DNA of 64,000 bases from the NCBI GenBank assembly GCA_022483465.1, contig JAKVNF010000002.1, positions 620,001 to 684,000 of the forward strand, given 5' to 3'. The DNA is from Lachnospiraceae bacterium. GTDB taxonomy: Bacteria; Bacillota; Clostridia; Lachnospirales; Lachnospiraceae. Of this stretch, positions 31,811-40,731 are shown one piece after another (position 1 is the first letter of the stretch; each line of letters opens with the position of its first letter). The position numbers were made by a program, and so were the translations under genes. The notes below the pieces were generated by a model. That model searched no databases. It was not told where the DNA came from and saw nothing but the letters and a program-made list of their open reading frames with translations.

Positions 31811-31866
31811 AAAGAGCGGTCCCACCCGCCCGGAACAATCCGGAAAGGCGGGACCGCTCTTTTTTG
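31811..31866. terminator. Terminator after the histidine kinase
   Basis: AAAGAGCGGTCCC pairs with GGGACCGCTCTTTTTT, with an inner stem CCCGCC/GGCGGG-like; works in both directions. Confidence 0.85.
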
Positions 31867-31894
31867 GACCTGCCGCATCAGAATGCGGACCGGG

Positions 31895-32550
31895 TCAGTA
31901 TGTGTACATCATCGTGTAACTGTCATACACCATCTCATCATAGGAGACCGTGCATTTTTCAGCCTGCCGTCCTGCTGATAGGTAAACTTGAGGGTATACT
32001 GCCCGATGGAACCTCCTGCTGGCCCGGTGCCCCGACGGACAGGGTCGACTTGGTCAGCTGATTCTTGCTGTTGTACTCCAGCAGGGTCTCTTCGACGCAA
32101 TCGCTGCCGGGCCAGGAATCCACGATCGAGGAGATTCTGCCCTTTTCGTCGTAGGTGTAAGTTGTGGTCTTTGGGCCATCCACCGTGCCGTCCGCCATGG
32201 TGGTGACGGCGACCACCTGGATGAGGTTTCCTGCGGCATCTCGTGTCGGCTGGTACTGGGTGAGGCTGTTTGACTCCGGGAAGTCGGGATAACTTCCTGC
32301 CTCTGAATCAGTGGACCCATACTGGCTGGTCTGACCCGCGACAAAGGCGCAGCTCACCGCATTGGCAAGCGCTTCCGTAAAACCAAGCGAATTTCCCTTG
32401 TCGGTTTCGATGATCGCCCGGTTGACCTTTGCCGTATAGGCAGGATCATTCACCACCCTTTGGCCTGGACCGGGCACCCGCCTGCTGCCAAACCAAGAAA
32501 CGCTGCTGTCACCGTCCATGCCGCTGTCATCTTACACTTTTTCCAAGCAT
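31895..32550 (-). pseudogene. Frameshifted lipoprotein gene
   Basis: Read on the minus strand, coding potential moves through several frames: an N-terminal lipoprotein signal (KKCKMTAAWTVTAAFLGLAAGGC, lipobox AGGC) behind GGAGGGA and ATG 32550; then, one frame over, NDPAYTAKVNRAIIETDKG to the YD-type repeat TTTYTYDEKGRISSIVDSW; then GSIGQYTLKFTYQQDGRLKN in another frame near 31980-32020; then VSYDEMVYDSYTMMYTY and a stop at 31895. At least three shifts are needed. Originally a secreted lipoprotein of about 215 aa of unknown role. Sequencing error is possible but several independent shifts favour decay. Confidence 0.7.
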
Positions 32551-32690
32551 GTTCGTCTCCCTCCATACCTGTTTTGGACCTCGAGGCAGCATTACTGCCC
32601 GCAGCCATGCAAAAACCTCCCCGGTGATGCCGCCGAAGGCGCATCACGCAGAGAGGCTCTGACGTCCGTTTTCCTTTCCGGACGATTTCT

Positions 32691-33977
32691 TTAATTTTTC
32701 TTCTCGATGTCGCGGATCTCCTCCTGGAGCTTCTTGATCTCCGCGTTGTTCTCTGCGATGTAGCCGCTGAGCTTTGCCACCTGGCCGATGTTGGAGCTCT
32801 CCTCCACCCGGTCATGGAGCTTGCGGTTCAGCTCCTGCAGATCGGCAATCCGATCCTTTCTGCGCCCCACAATATCCTGGCGCTTGGAGAGCCACTCGTT
32901 GTGCCGGGCATCGTACTGGGCGTGCTTCTCATTCCAGAACACATCCTTGGCCGCGCAGAACTCGTTCCACAGGGCATCATCCTGCTCTCTGCCGGCAAAG
33001 CCCGCCTGCTTCCACTCGGTAACGAGAGCCTTCATGCGCTCCGTGTTCTCCGCAGAGGTGTCGTGCAGCGCAGAGATGGACTTTGCCTCCTCGATCAGGG
33101 CGCGCTTCTTCTCCGCCGCCGCGTTCCACTGGGCCTCCTGGCCCTTGATGAACTTCTTGCGGCCGGTGTAGTAGCTGCTCCGCAGCGCATTGAACTGCTC
33201 CCAGAGGGCATCGTCGTCCTCCTTCCCGGCGGAGCCCGCCATCTTCCAGCGGTCCATCAGGACGGAGAGCTTCTCTCCGGTCTGCTTCCAGTTGCGCACG
33301 TTTGCCATCAGCTCGGTCGCCTCGGCGATGATCTGGGTCTTTGCCGCCTTGGCGCTCTCGCGCTTCTCGCCCATCTCCTTGAAGTGGGCGTCCTGTGCAT
33401 CGTAGAAGGACTGCCGTGCCGCGCGGAAGGTGTCCCACAGGGCATCGTTGCAGTCATCTCCGGCAGAGCCCAGGGTCTTCCACTGGGTCATCAGGTCCTT
33501 CATGGCAGCGCTGGTCTTCTTCCACTCCGTGGAGGGAGCAAGCTCCTTCGCCCGCGCGATCAGGGCTTCCTTCTCCTTGCGGTTGCGCTCATAGCCCTCC
33601 ACCCGGGACAGGAGCCTGCCGGCGGATTCCTCCACCTGGGCAAGGAGCTCCTTCTCCTTGGGGGTCTCATAGTCGGTCAGTTCATCCCAATCTGCCCGGA
33701 GTTTTTCATATTCAGACCTGCCGGAGGCGTCCCGGCAGCTCTTGGCGAGTTCATGGATCTGCTTTTCCAGGCCGATCTTCTTCTCGACGGCCGCAGTCAG
33801 TTCGTCGAGGGATGTGATCACCTCGTACTGTCCATCCAGCTCCAGAGCAAGGACGGAAGAAGGTGCTTCGGCCCCCTGATCCTCCACCCGGACCACGCGG
33901 CAGCCGTACAGATGCGGCTCCACCACGGTGATCACCTTATTCTCGTTGTTCCACTCCGGCATTGTCACAAAGCTCAT
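32691..33977 (-). CDS. DUF349 repeat protein
   Basis: 428 aa from the ATG at 33977 (GGAGAC upstream). At least four helical DUF349 repeats, recognisable as W-(x)n-G(S/F)AG(x)2-D(D/N)ALW-F motifs: LGSAGDDCNDALWDTFRAA, AGSAGKEDDDALWEQFNAL, AGFAGREQDDALWNEFCAAKDVFW. A short beta-rich N-terminal domain precedes them and a coiled coil ends the protein. Highly charged, soluble. Molecular role of DUF349 proteins is poorly known. Single gene. Confidence 0.85.
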   Translation of the reverse strand: MSFVTMPEWNNENKVITVVEPHLYGCRVVRVEDQGAEAPSSVLALELDGQYEVITSLDELTAAVEKKIGLEKQIHELAKSCRDASGRSEYEKLRADWDELTDYETPKEKELLAQVEESAGRLLSRVEGYERNRKEKEALIARAKELAPSTEWKKTSAAMKDLMTQWKTLGSAGDDCNDALWDTFRAARQSFYDAQDAHFKEMGEKRESAKAAKTQIIAEATELMANVRNWKQTGEKLSVLMDRWKMAGSAGKEDDDALWEQFNALRSSYYTGRKKFIKGQEAQWNAAAEKKRALIEEAKSISALHDTSAENTERMKALVTEWKQAGFAGREQDDALWNEFCAAKDVFWNEKHAQYDARHNEWLSKRQDIVGRRKDRIADLQELNRKLHDRVEESSNIGQVAKLSGYIAENNAEIKKLQEEIRDIEKKN

Positions 33978-34128
33978 GTCTCCCAGTCTCCTCATACAGC
34001 AAAGAATACGCGGTTCGCTCTCTTACGAACCTGAAAGATATTTTATCATCGAATTTCCAAAGTGCATACTGCGGATGACGTTTTTTCCGGGAATTTTCCC
34101 GTCTATTGCCACCTTTTTTCCCGGTTTG

Positions 34129-34716
34129 TCACCCGGAAAAGTACGCAGACATCTTTTCGTTGAGTTTCGAATAGATCCGCTCCCGGAACCAGGGCTCCGT
34201 GGAGGCGCGGACCGCACCCTCCTTCGAGAACCAGGCGACGCCGCTGTTCTCGTCCGCCTTTTTGCGGACCGGTGCCGCCGGGTCCGCTTCCAGAAGGTAG
34301 GTGACATTTAAGTGCAGGTGGGAGGGGACGTAGACGCCCCGCTTCTCGTGGCCGTCCACCGTCAGGATCTCCAGGGAGAAGATCTTCTCCGACACCGGGG
34401 TCACGGTCAGAAGTCCCGACTCCTCCCGCACCTCCCGCATGGCGACAGACAGAAGGTCCCGCTCCCCGTCCGCATGCCCGCCGAGCCATGACCAACTGCG
34501 GTAGATGTTGTGCCAGGCCATCAGGATCTTCTGCCCCGCAGGATCCGTCACCCAGGCGGATGCCGTCCAGTGGGCAAAGCCGTTGTCCCGCGTGTAGAGA
34601 TCCAGCCCGGTGTCCATCCAGGCGAGAAGTTTTTCCCGGTCTTTTTCCTCCTGTTCGTTGAACGGGACAAAGTCTAAAAGCTGCGTCCTTAGATCGCAGC
34701 GGCTATGCTCATCCAT
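34129..34716 (-). CDS. Nudix hydrolase
   Basis: 195 aa starting MDEHSRCDLRTQLLDFVP. The Nudix box is GGHADGERDLLSVAMREVREESG (residues about 88-110), with REVREE supplying the metal-binding glutamates. Hydrolyses a nucleoside diphosphate derivative; substrate cannot be told. Start overlaps the end of the TrmH-type gene by 8 nt, so the two are coupled. Last gene of a four-gene operon. Confidence 0.92.
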   Translation of the reverse strand: MDEHSRCDLRTQLLDFVPFNEQEEKDREKLLAWMDTGLDLYTRDNGFAHWTASAWVTDPAGQKILMAWHNIYRSWSWLGGHADGERDLLSVAMREVREESGLLTVTPVSEKIFSLEILTVDGHEKRGVYVPSHLHLNVTYLLEADPAAPVRKKADENSGVAWFSKEGAVRASTEPWFRERIYSKLNEKMSAYFSG

Positions 34717-35581
34717 GGATGTGCTCTCCTTCCTCTTCTTTGCCGTCCCGGTGTCCCAGCTCCCAGAACGCGACCGAGGCCGCGGCGGCGACGTTGAGTG
34801 AATCCACGCCGTGGGCCATCGGGATGCAGACGGTGGCGTCCGCTCCCTCGATGGTGACATCCCGCAGGCCGTCTCCCTCGGTGCCGAGGATCACGGCGAG
34901 CTTTGGCTTTGCCCGCAGAACTGGGTCATCCACCGCCATCGAGTGATCCCGAAGGGCCATGGCCACCGTGGTAAAGGAGAGCTCATGCAGGGTCCGAAGC
35001 GTCTCCTCTGGCCAGGACCCCTCCGGCAGATAGGTCCAGGGCACCTGAAACACGGTGCCCATGGAGACCCTTGCCGCCCGCCGGTAGAGGGGATCGCTGC
35101 AGCCGGGGGACAGGAGCACCGCGTCCATGGAGAGGGCCGCGGCCGAGCGGAAGATTGCACCCACGTTGGTGGGGTTTTCCACCTCCTCCAGGATGCAGAT
35201 CCGCTCTGCGCCGGTCTCCTCCAGAAGTTCCCGGGGACTCTTCTCCTTTCTTCGCCGCATCGCGCACAGGACGCCCCGGTTCAGGGCAAAGCCCGTGATG
35301 GCGATGAGGAGCTCCCGATCTCCCACATAGACCGGAATGTCGGACTTTCTCTTTTCCAGAGCCTCCAGGACCAGCCGCCCCTCCAGGTTTTGCTGTTTTT
35401 CCTCCATCAGGACGCTGATGGGCTCATATCCGGCCGAGAGGGCCCGCAGGATCACCTTGGGGCTCTCTGCGATAAAAATCCCGGGCTCCGGCTCATTGCA
35501 GTGCATCAGGGCACTCTCCCGGTGTTCGTTGTACAGGGCCGTCTCTGGCAGGGAGAGGTCCCGAATCTTAACAGTCTGCAT
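34709..35581 (-). CDS. TrmH/SpoU-family RNA 2'-O-methyltransferase
   Basis: 290 aa from the ATG at 35581, whose A is shared with the upstream stop. SPOUT motifs: ENPTNVGAIFRSAAAL (motif 1), VILGTEGDGL (motif 2) and IPMAHGVDSLNVAAAASVA (motif 3). An N-terminal substrate-recognition domain occupies the first 110 residues. Probably methylates a ribose in tRNA or rRNA. A GTG one codon earlier is an alternative start. Confidence 0.93.
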   Translation of the reverse strand: MQTVKIRDLSLPETALYNEHRESALMHCNEPEPGIFIAESPKVILRALSAGYEPISVLMEEKQQNLEGRLVLEALEKRKSDIPVYVGDRELLIAITGFALNRGVLCAMRRRKEKSPRELLEETGAERICILEEVENPTNVGAIFRSAAALSMDAVLLSPGCSDPLYRRAARVSMGTVFQVPWTYLPEGSWPEETLRTLHELSFTTVAMALRDHSMAVDDPVLRAKPKLAVILGTEGDGLRDVTIEGADATVCIPMAHGVDSLNVAAAASVAFWELGHRDGKEEEGEHIHG

Positions 35582-36117
35582 CACGCGATCCCCAGTGCCG
35601 CCCGGATTCCGTCGAGGTCCTGTGCCTGCCGGATCCTGCTGCGGTTTTCTCTTGTCACAAAGCCCTGCTCCTGCATCCTGTCAAACATCGCAAAGAGCGG
35701 GTCGTAGTAGTGGTTCAGGTTGTAGAAGACATAGGGCTTTTGTATCCGCCCCAGGGCATTGAGGGAGATGACCTCCGAGATCTCCTCCAGCGTCCCCGTG
35801 CCGCCGGGGAAGGCGATGAAGGCATCCGAGAGGGCGATCATCGTCTGCTTGCGCTCCGCCATGTCCTTCGTTGCGATGAGTTTCGTCAGCCCCTCGTGCT
35901 GCACGCAGCTGTCGATGAAAAACTGCGGCTCCACACCGGTGACCGCGCCCCCTGCCCGCAGGACGCTCTCCGCAAGGATGCCCATAAGGCCCACCCGGCT
36001 CCCGCCGTAGACCAGCTCATTTCCGGTCCTGGCAATCATGGTGCCAAGCTGCTCCGCGGCCTTGGCATACAAGGGATCCTCTCCCATGCTCGCCCCCAGA
36101 TAGACGCAGATCTTCAT
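35581..36117 (-). CDS. LOG-family protein (nucleotide 5'-monophosphate phosphoribohydrolase type)
   Basis: 178 aa. Rossmann-like N-terminus MKICVYLGASMGEDP and the diagnostic FPGGTGTLEEISEVI (PGGxGTxxE), plus YGGSRVGLMG. Plant LOG enzymes release cytokinins from their riboside monophosphates; bacterial members act on AMP-like nucleotides. Same operon as the methyltransferase and Nudix hydrolase. Confidence 0.92.
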   Translation of the reverse strand: MKICVYLGASMGEDPLYAKAAEQLGTMIARTGNELVYGGSRVGLMGILAESVLRAGGAVTGVEPQFFIDSCVQHEGLTKLIATKDMAERKQTMIALSDAFIAFPGGTGTLEEISEVISLNALGRIQKPYVFYNLNHYYDPLFAMFDRMQEQGFVTRENRSRIRQAQDLDGIRAALGIA

Positions 36118-36138
36118 ACACTCCTCCTATTTTCCTGT

Positions 36139-37374
36139 TCACGCATCGAAAAAGTCATCGGAATCCGTATCCTCCCGCCGGCTCCTCTTCGCTCTGGGAT
36201 CCGGTTCCTCTTCCCAGTCGTCTGATTCGTCCGGCATCTGGGAAAAGACGATCTCATCCGGCTCCTCCTCCAGGTCGACAAAATTCCGGGAGCGGCGGGC
36301 CGGGGCGCCCTGTCTTCTCTGCCGCCTCGCCTGCGCCTCCGGCGCCTGCCGGGAAGGGCCGTCCCGAAGGGGCGCTCTGCCAGACCGCTGGCGGACATCC
36401 TCCGGTGCGGGATTTTCGCCGTGATATTCCTGCTCTTCCGGGCGGGCGGCGTGCCTGCCGGCATTTCTGGAAGGGGCAGGGCTCTGGTGGAAGGGGTCGT
36501 GCTCCTCCCACTCGTCCTCCATCTTCCGCTCCCGCGCCCTGGTCCTCTTTGCCTGCAGGCGGGCATCCCGCTCCGCATCCCTGGGCGCTTCCTCGCCCTT
36601 CGGGACCGGCACCAAGAGCTTGACAAAGCCAAAGCGCACCAGAATAAAGAGGGCCACGATCAGGTACAGATGGGCGATGAGAAGGCTCACCACCACACCG
36701 TTGATGCGGAGCAGATATCCGGTGCCGAAGCCGTACCATGCCATGAAGGCGGTCAGAAGCAGGGCCAGTACCAGCATCCCCAGATCGCGGGCGGCATGGG
36801 AGATGGCGTCGAGGAACTCCTTCAGGGAGGCCCCAAAGAAGACAAAGCGTCCGATCATCATGCCGATGAAGTAGACAATGATGCTGTCGTAGTTGTCGTC
36901 CACGTAGATAAACTTAATGTAGAGAAAGATCACAAACATGTACAGCATGGAGACAAGGCGCAGGCTCGCCTTCTCCTCCGGGCGGATCCGCTTCAGCGGC
37001 AGAAACACCCGGTCCAGGAAGGAGTTCAGCACGCAGGAGAGGATGATGAGCCCCAGCAGAATGAAATCGCTGTAGCTGGTCCAGAAGCTCCGCGCCGCCG
37101 GGTCCACCACAAACCAGTCCAGCATCACATAGGCGCTGATAAAGGCCAGCATGGAGGTGTCCGAGAAGAGGATCTCGGCAAAGCGCTCCACCGTCCACTG
37201 GGTTCTCTCCCGCAGGGCCGCCTGGGTGTGCTCTTTTCCCGCCATTCTCCCCCTGCAGTACAGGGCGATGAGCGAGAGCACCGCCACCAACGCCGCAAAA
37301 GACACCAGGAAGAAAATCCCGGCATCCCGCGGCACCATGTAGTGTGACATCAGTTCTGAAAACGAAATGGTCAA
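36139..37374 (-). CDS. Polytopic membrane protein with charged C-terminal tail
   Basis: 411 aa. About seven membrane segments between residues 18 and 255, then a hydrophilic tail of about 150 residues very rich in Arg, Glu, Asp and Pro (RQRSGRAPLRDGPSRQAPEAQ, RRSRNFVDLEEEPDE). The best start is a TTG at 37374 because AAAGGAG stands 7 nt upstream; an internal ATG 12 codons in lacks a ribosome-binding site. Family not recognised. First gene of the operon with LOG, TrmH and Nudix genes. Confidence 0.7.
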   Translation of the reverse strand: MTISFSELMSHYMVPRDAGIFFLVSFAALVAVLSLIALYCRGRMAGKEHTQAALRERTQWTVERFAEILFSDTSMLAFISAYVMLDWFVVDPAARSFWTSYSDFILLGLIILSCVLNSFLDRVFLPLKRIRPEEKASLRLVSMLYMFVIFLYIKFIYVDDNYDSIIVYFIGMMIGRFVFFGASLKEFLDAISHAARDLGMLVLALLLTAFMAWYGFGTGYLLRINGVVVSLLIAHLYLIVALFILVRFGFVKLLVPVPKGEEAPRDAERDARLQAKRTRARERKMEDEWEEHDPFHQSPAPSRNAGRHAARPEEQEYHGENPAPEDVRQRSGRAPLRDGPSRQAPEAQARRQRRQGAPARRSRNFVDLEEEPDEIVFSQMPDESDDWEEEPDPRAKRSRREDTDSDDFFDA

Positions 37375-38149
37375 GTCAATTCTCCTTTAGCGGCTGCCCC
37401 CCAAATCGTGGCGACGCTGCCCTCTTGCCCTGCCTTTGCAGGGCCGGATTCCAGCCGCCTGCTTATTGTAGGCAAGCAAAGTCAGCAGGTCAACTGGTGA
37501 GCTCACCCCCCAGCGTAGGCACCAGTCTGTCGGAAAAATTTCACCGTGCATCCGGTACCTCTGCTCTTTCCTTCCGGCTTTTGCACCTCCTGGTCAAAGC
37601 TCCCTGACAGGGAGAAGAAAGGGAAATACATGAAGTCCATTTTCCCTGATTCCTCCGAAAAACCGAGCTGCCAGATGCCGCAATTACTCTCTCCTTGTGC
37701 AAGTCACTTTGGCTATGATTGGGGTAAAGATACGCAGCATGATTCTTTGTCTGACGTGAAGACCACGCTATTCTGTTTTCAAAAGTTGCGTGAAGCTGGA
37801 TATTATGGTGCAACCGGAAGCACTTAAAATATACCGCTTCTCGTATGCAAACACGATCGGCAGACGGATCTGGTGCGCAAGTTCTTCCTGATGTACATTG
37901 CCGATGAGCTTCAGCAAATCATGCAGCACGATTTGTACAATCACGAAGTTCGAAATCGCTGGTGTGTGGACTTTCATTGCCAACGCCGGGAATGATTTCA
38001 TCGCGATGATTTCAGAACAACAAAAAACGAGTCGTAGTGTTTGACTACGGCTCGCTGCGTGGCCACATTGAAGTCTCATCACAATACAAGGAAAATGCCA
38101 AGAAATGTTGAAATATCAACATTTCTTGGCACTAATGAAAAATGGAGAA
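37375..38149. other. Gene-poor region with decayed coding sequence
   Basis: No intact gene. Lower GC than its surroundings. Between about 37800 and 38095 short open stretches appear in changing plus-strand frames (for example MYIADELQQIMQHDLYNHEV and KKRVVVFDYGSLRGHIEV), as expected of a broken gene or transposon remnant that I cannot identify. It ends at a long hairpin next to the tRNA gene. Confidence 0.45.
38096..38131. repeat. 16-bp perfect hairpin next to tRNA-Ala
   Basis: TGCCAAGAAATGTTGA-AATA-TCAACATTTCTTGGCA. No T run on either side. Could be the end of a remnant mobile element or a processing/termination hairpin for the tRNA transcript, which lies 18 bp away. Confidence 0.6.
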
Positions 38150-38222
38150 TGGAGATGACGGGGATCGAACCCGCGACCTCAAGATTGCGAACCTTGCGCT
38201 CTCCCAGCTGAGCTACATCCCC
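38150..38222 (-). tRNA. tRNA-Ala (CGC)
   Basis: 73 nt. Acceptor GGGGATG/CATCTCC, D arm GCTC-AGCTGGGA-GAGC, anticodon arm CAAGG-TTCGCAA-TCTTG giving anticodon CGC (reads GCG), variable AGGTC, T arm GCGGG-TTCGATC-CCCGT, discriminator A. The CCA end is not encoded. Confidence 0.92.
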
Positions 38223-38327
38223 TAACCTTGATTAGTATATCACAGGATTCCGATTCGTCCAGAACTTTTTTCCGTCCCTGCGCGAATCGGTGTGTGTCAA
38301 GGTTTCTGCCGCAGTGCCCTCTTCCTG

Positions 38328-38588
38328 CTATTCCTCCGTGCTCCCCTCGGTACCCGCCGCGCCACTGGGGAGCACTGTGGAGATCAGGGAAGAGGCCTCA
38401 TCGGTCCCGCTGTCGGAGGATCCCGCACGCTGGCCCGCGCGGCTTGCAAAAACCACCGCCAGCACCAGGACGACCGCCGCCAAGAGGACGATCACCCGGA
38501 TTCTCTTTTTGCGCTTTTTCTCCTGCAGCAGGCGCTGTCTGCGCCCCGCCTTCTCCCGCTTGTAGGCATCTACCTTTTCCTGACTCAT
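38328..38588 (-). CDS. Small single-pass membrane protein (86 aa)
   Basis: ATG at 38588 with GGAGGGTG upstream. Basic cytoplasmic N-terminus (KREKAGRRQRLLQEKKRKKRIR), one membrane helix at about residues 30-48 (VIVLLAAVVLVLAVVFA), then a Ser/Gly/Thr-rich outer tail. No known family. Follows the ABC permease gene by 60 nt. Confidence 0.65.
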   Translation of the reverse strand: MSQEKVDAYKREKAGRRQRLLQEKKRKKRIRVIVLLAAVVLVLAVVFASRAGQRAGSSDSGTDEASSLISTVLPSGAAGTEGSTEE

Positions 38589-38649
38589 CTGGCACCCTCC
38601 GATCTGTTTTTGATTCTGTTGGATACCAAAAGTGTACACAGGATCTGTG

Positions 38650-40731
38650 TCAGGATTGTGTCCCAGCGAGGTCCTCCTTCACAAAATCCGGCACGCGGTC
38701 CCGCAGAAAGTACAGGGAGCAGGTCCCAGCGCCATTCTTCAGGTACAAGTCCGCGGAATAGGAGAAGTCGTAGTCGGCATAGTCCTTCCAGCTCCCGAGG
38801 AGCGTCATCGGCACCCCGGCCGCCGTGATCTGCTGAACCTGGTCCGGATCATCATAGGTCGTGCTCTGGTAGGCATCATCGCCGCTGTAGGACACAGCTG
38901 CCGCCCGGACGTCCTCTCCGGTGATCGGCTCCAGGTACAGATCGTTCTGCTTCAAAAAGGCGATGGTATTGGTGTATTCCGCATAGACCGGGAACGACTC
39001 ATCGAGATCGCCGTCCTCTCCGGTCGCCCCCACGGTGAGGATCGGATGCGTCCCGGATGCCAGGGAATAGGTGTATTTTACAAGGTCCTTCCGATAGTTC
39101 TCGGCAAAGCCCTCCGCAAGGCTCCGATTTCCGTAGCGCTCCTCTGCGCCGTTGGAGGAGACCAGGCGGGCGTCGGCGGGCACCTGTGCCTCCCAGTTGT
39201 CCGGGAACAGGACCTTCCGGTAGGCCTTGGTTCCCACCACGGCGTCCATGACCGCGGGGTCCTCCCCCTTCGGGATCAGGACGCTCCTAGTGATGGTCCT
39301 TCCGCTCCAGAGCCGGTAGCGGATCACCGCCTCGTACCCGTCCCCGATGCCGGAGGCATCCTCGCGCTTGGCTGCCATCGCATCCCTTGCCATCTGGTCA
39401 AAGGCCTCGGTGTCCTCCAGCGACATGGTCTCCAGCACCAGCTCTTCCGAATCGAGCTGCCTTGCGTCATAGGTCGTCACCGACGGGTAGTTCTCGCTGT
39501 AGACATAGAGGGCACAGCTCTTCACGCTCTGCCTTGCAGGCACCAGCCGGTCATATCCTGTGAGGTCATAGCGAAAGACCGCAAACACCAGCACCGCCAG
39601 CACCCCCGCCAGGGCGATCTGCCAGGTGCCCTGGAAGAACTTCCGAAAGTCCGAGGCAAAGATCACCTCGGCGATTCCCGCGGCGAGCACGGCCCCGGCG
39701 AGGATCGCAAAGATCATCACCACATCCGAGAGGCTGCTGACGGAGCCGAAGGCGCTGTACACCAGCTGCCCGGCATAGAGTCCCGCGGCCGCTCCGGCGC
39801 CCACCCGGACCAGGAACCTGGCCGGCGCGTACAAAACCGCCGTGCCGGCGCCCTCGGCTCTGCGGACGCGGTAGAGAAGAACGGCAAGAACCAGCGCCCC
39901 CGCCATCACCCCGAGGAGGACGAGGTCCGGCACTTTGAGCGCAGACACAAGCTCCCGCAGAAGGTCTTCTGTCATCCCGCCGTTTTCGGCAGTGTTCACC
40001 GGGTACAGCCGGTTGACAAAATCGCTGTTGTAGAGGGGCGAGAGCAGCATGTTTGGACGCGCCCCGTAGTAATACGTCCGGAAAAACAGGGACGCATATC
40101 TGTCCGCGATGCGGAAAAAGATCCAGTCCGCCGAGAGCAGGACCGCCGCCATCAGGATCGCGGTGATCAGCTGCCCGGTCAGCATGACCGCAAGAAGCCC
40201 AAGCGCATAGGAGGAGACAAACAGGAGGGAGAGCTGCAGGAAGGAGAAGCCCACCTCCCGAAGGAGCATCCCGTTCATCGCGCCCATCGCCCGGGCCACC
40301 AGGGCCGACAGGAGAAAGCTCACGAGGAGCGGGATCTCAAACAGCGCAAACCCGTTCCAAAAAATGGCCCAGAACCGCCGCATCCTGCTCACAGGCTGGC
40401 TCTCATAGAAGTCCAGCTTCTCCCGGGAGAACAGGTAGGAAAAGCCCTGGATCGCAATGACCGCGCCAAAAACCACGGCAAAAACCGGCAGGGACTGCCG
40501 AAGGCCCAGGCGCCTGCTCACAAGATAGAGGCACTGCCTGACCAGCTGCTCGTGGGAGAGCTTTTCCACCGCCGCGCTCTGCGTGGTTCCCGCAAGGAGC
40601 GTTGCCAGCGCCCCCGGATACCAGAGGAGGCAGAAAAGCCAGGTGACTGCCACCAGCCACAGACGCCTTCTCGTGATCTGCTTTTGCAGCGCCCGGCTGC
40701 TAATCAAGGCTGTCCGTTCTGACATCGCCAT
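38650..40731 (-). CDS. ABC transporter permease (ABC-2-like, 693 aa)
   Basis: An integral membrane protein with about 11-12 hydrophobic segments: one near residue 30, a cluster from about 80 to 260, another from about 290 to 400; then a large extracytoplasmic domain of about 290 residues at the C-terminus. Encoded 3' of the ATPase and overlapping it by about 30 nt. The module layout (GntR regulator, ATPase, large permease) resembles ytr-type systems responding to cell-wall antibiotics. Substrate unknown. Confidence 0.82.
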   Translation of the reverse strand: MAMSERTALISSRALQKQITRRRLWLVAVTWLFCLLWYPGALATLLAGTTQSAAVEKLSHEQLVRQCLYLVSRRLGLRQSLPVFAVVFGAVIAIQGFSYLFSREKLDFYESQPVSRMRRFWAIFWNGFALFEIPLLVSFLLSALVARAMGAMNGMLLREVGFSFLQLSLLFVSSYALGLLAVMLTGQLITAILMAAVLLSADWIFFRIADRYASLFFRTYYYGARPNMLLSPLYNSDFVNRLYPVNTAENGGMTEDLLRELVSALKVPDLVLLGVMAGALVLAVLLYRVRRAEGAGTAVLYAPARFLVRVGAGAAAGLYAGQLVYSAFGSVSSLSDVVMIFAILAGAVLAAGIAEVIFASDFRKFFQGTWQIALAGVLAVLVFAVFRYDLTGYDRLVPARQSVKSCALYVYSENYPSVTTYDARQLDSEELVLETMSLEDTEAFDQMARDAMAAKREDASGIGDGYEAVIRYRLWSGRTITRSVLIPKGEDPAVMDAVVGTKAYRKVLFPDNWEAQVPADARLVSSNGAEERYGNRSLAEGFAENYRKDLVKYTYSLASGTHPILTVGATGEDGDLDESFPVYAEYTNTIAFLKQNDLYLEPITGEDVRAAAVSYSGDDAYQSTTYDDPDQVQQITAAGVPMTLLGSWKDYADYDFSYSADLYLKNGAGTCSLYFLRDRVPDFVKEDLAGTQS

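Noticed and set aside
37546-38082. ORFs of about 90-100 codons on both strands in the gap before tRNA-Ala
   Set aside because: No ribosome-binding sites, odd composition, mutually overlapping; treated as decayed sequence.
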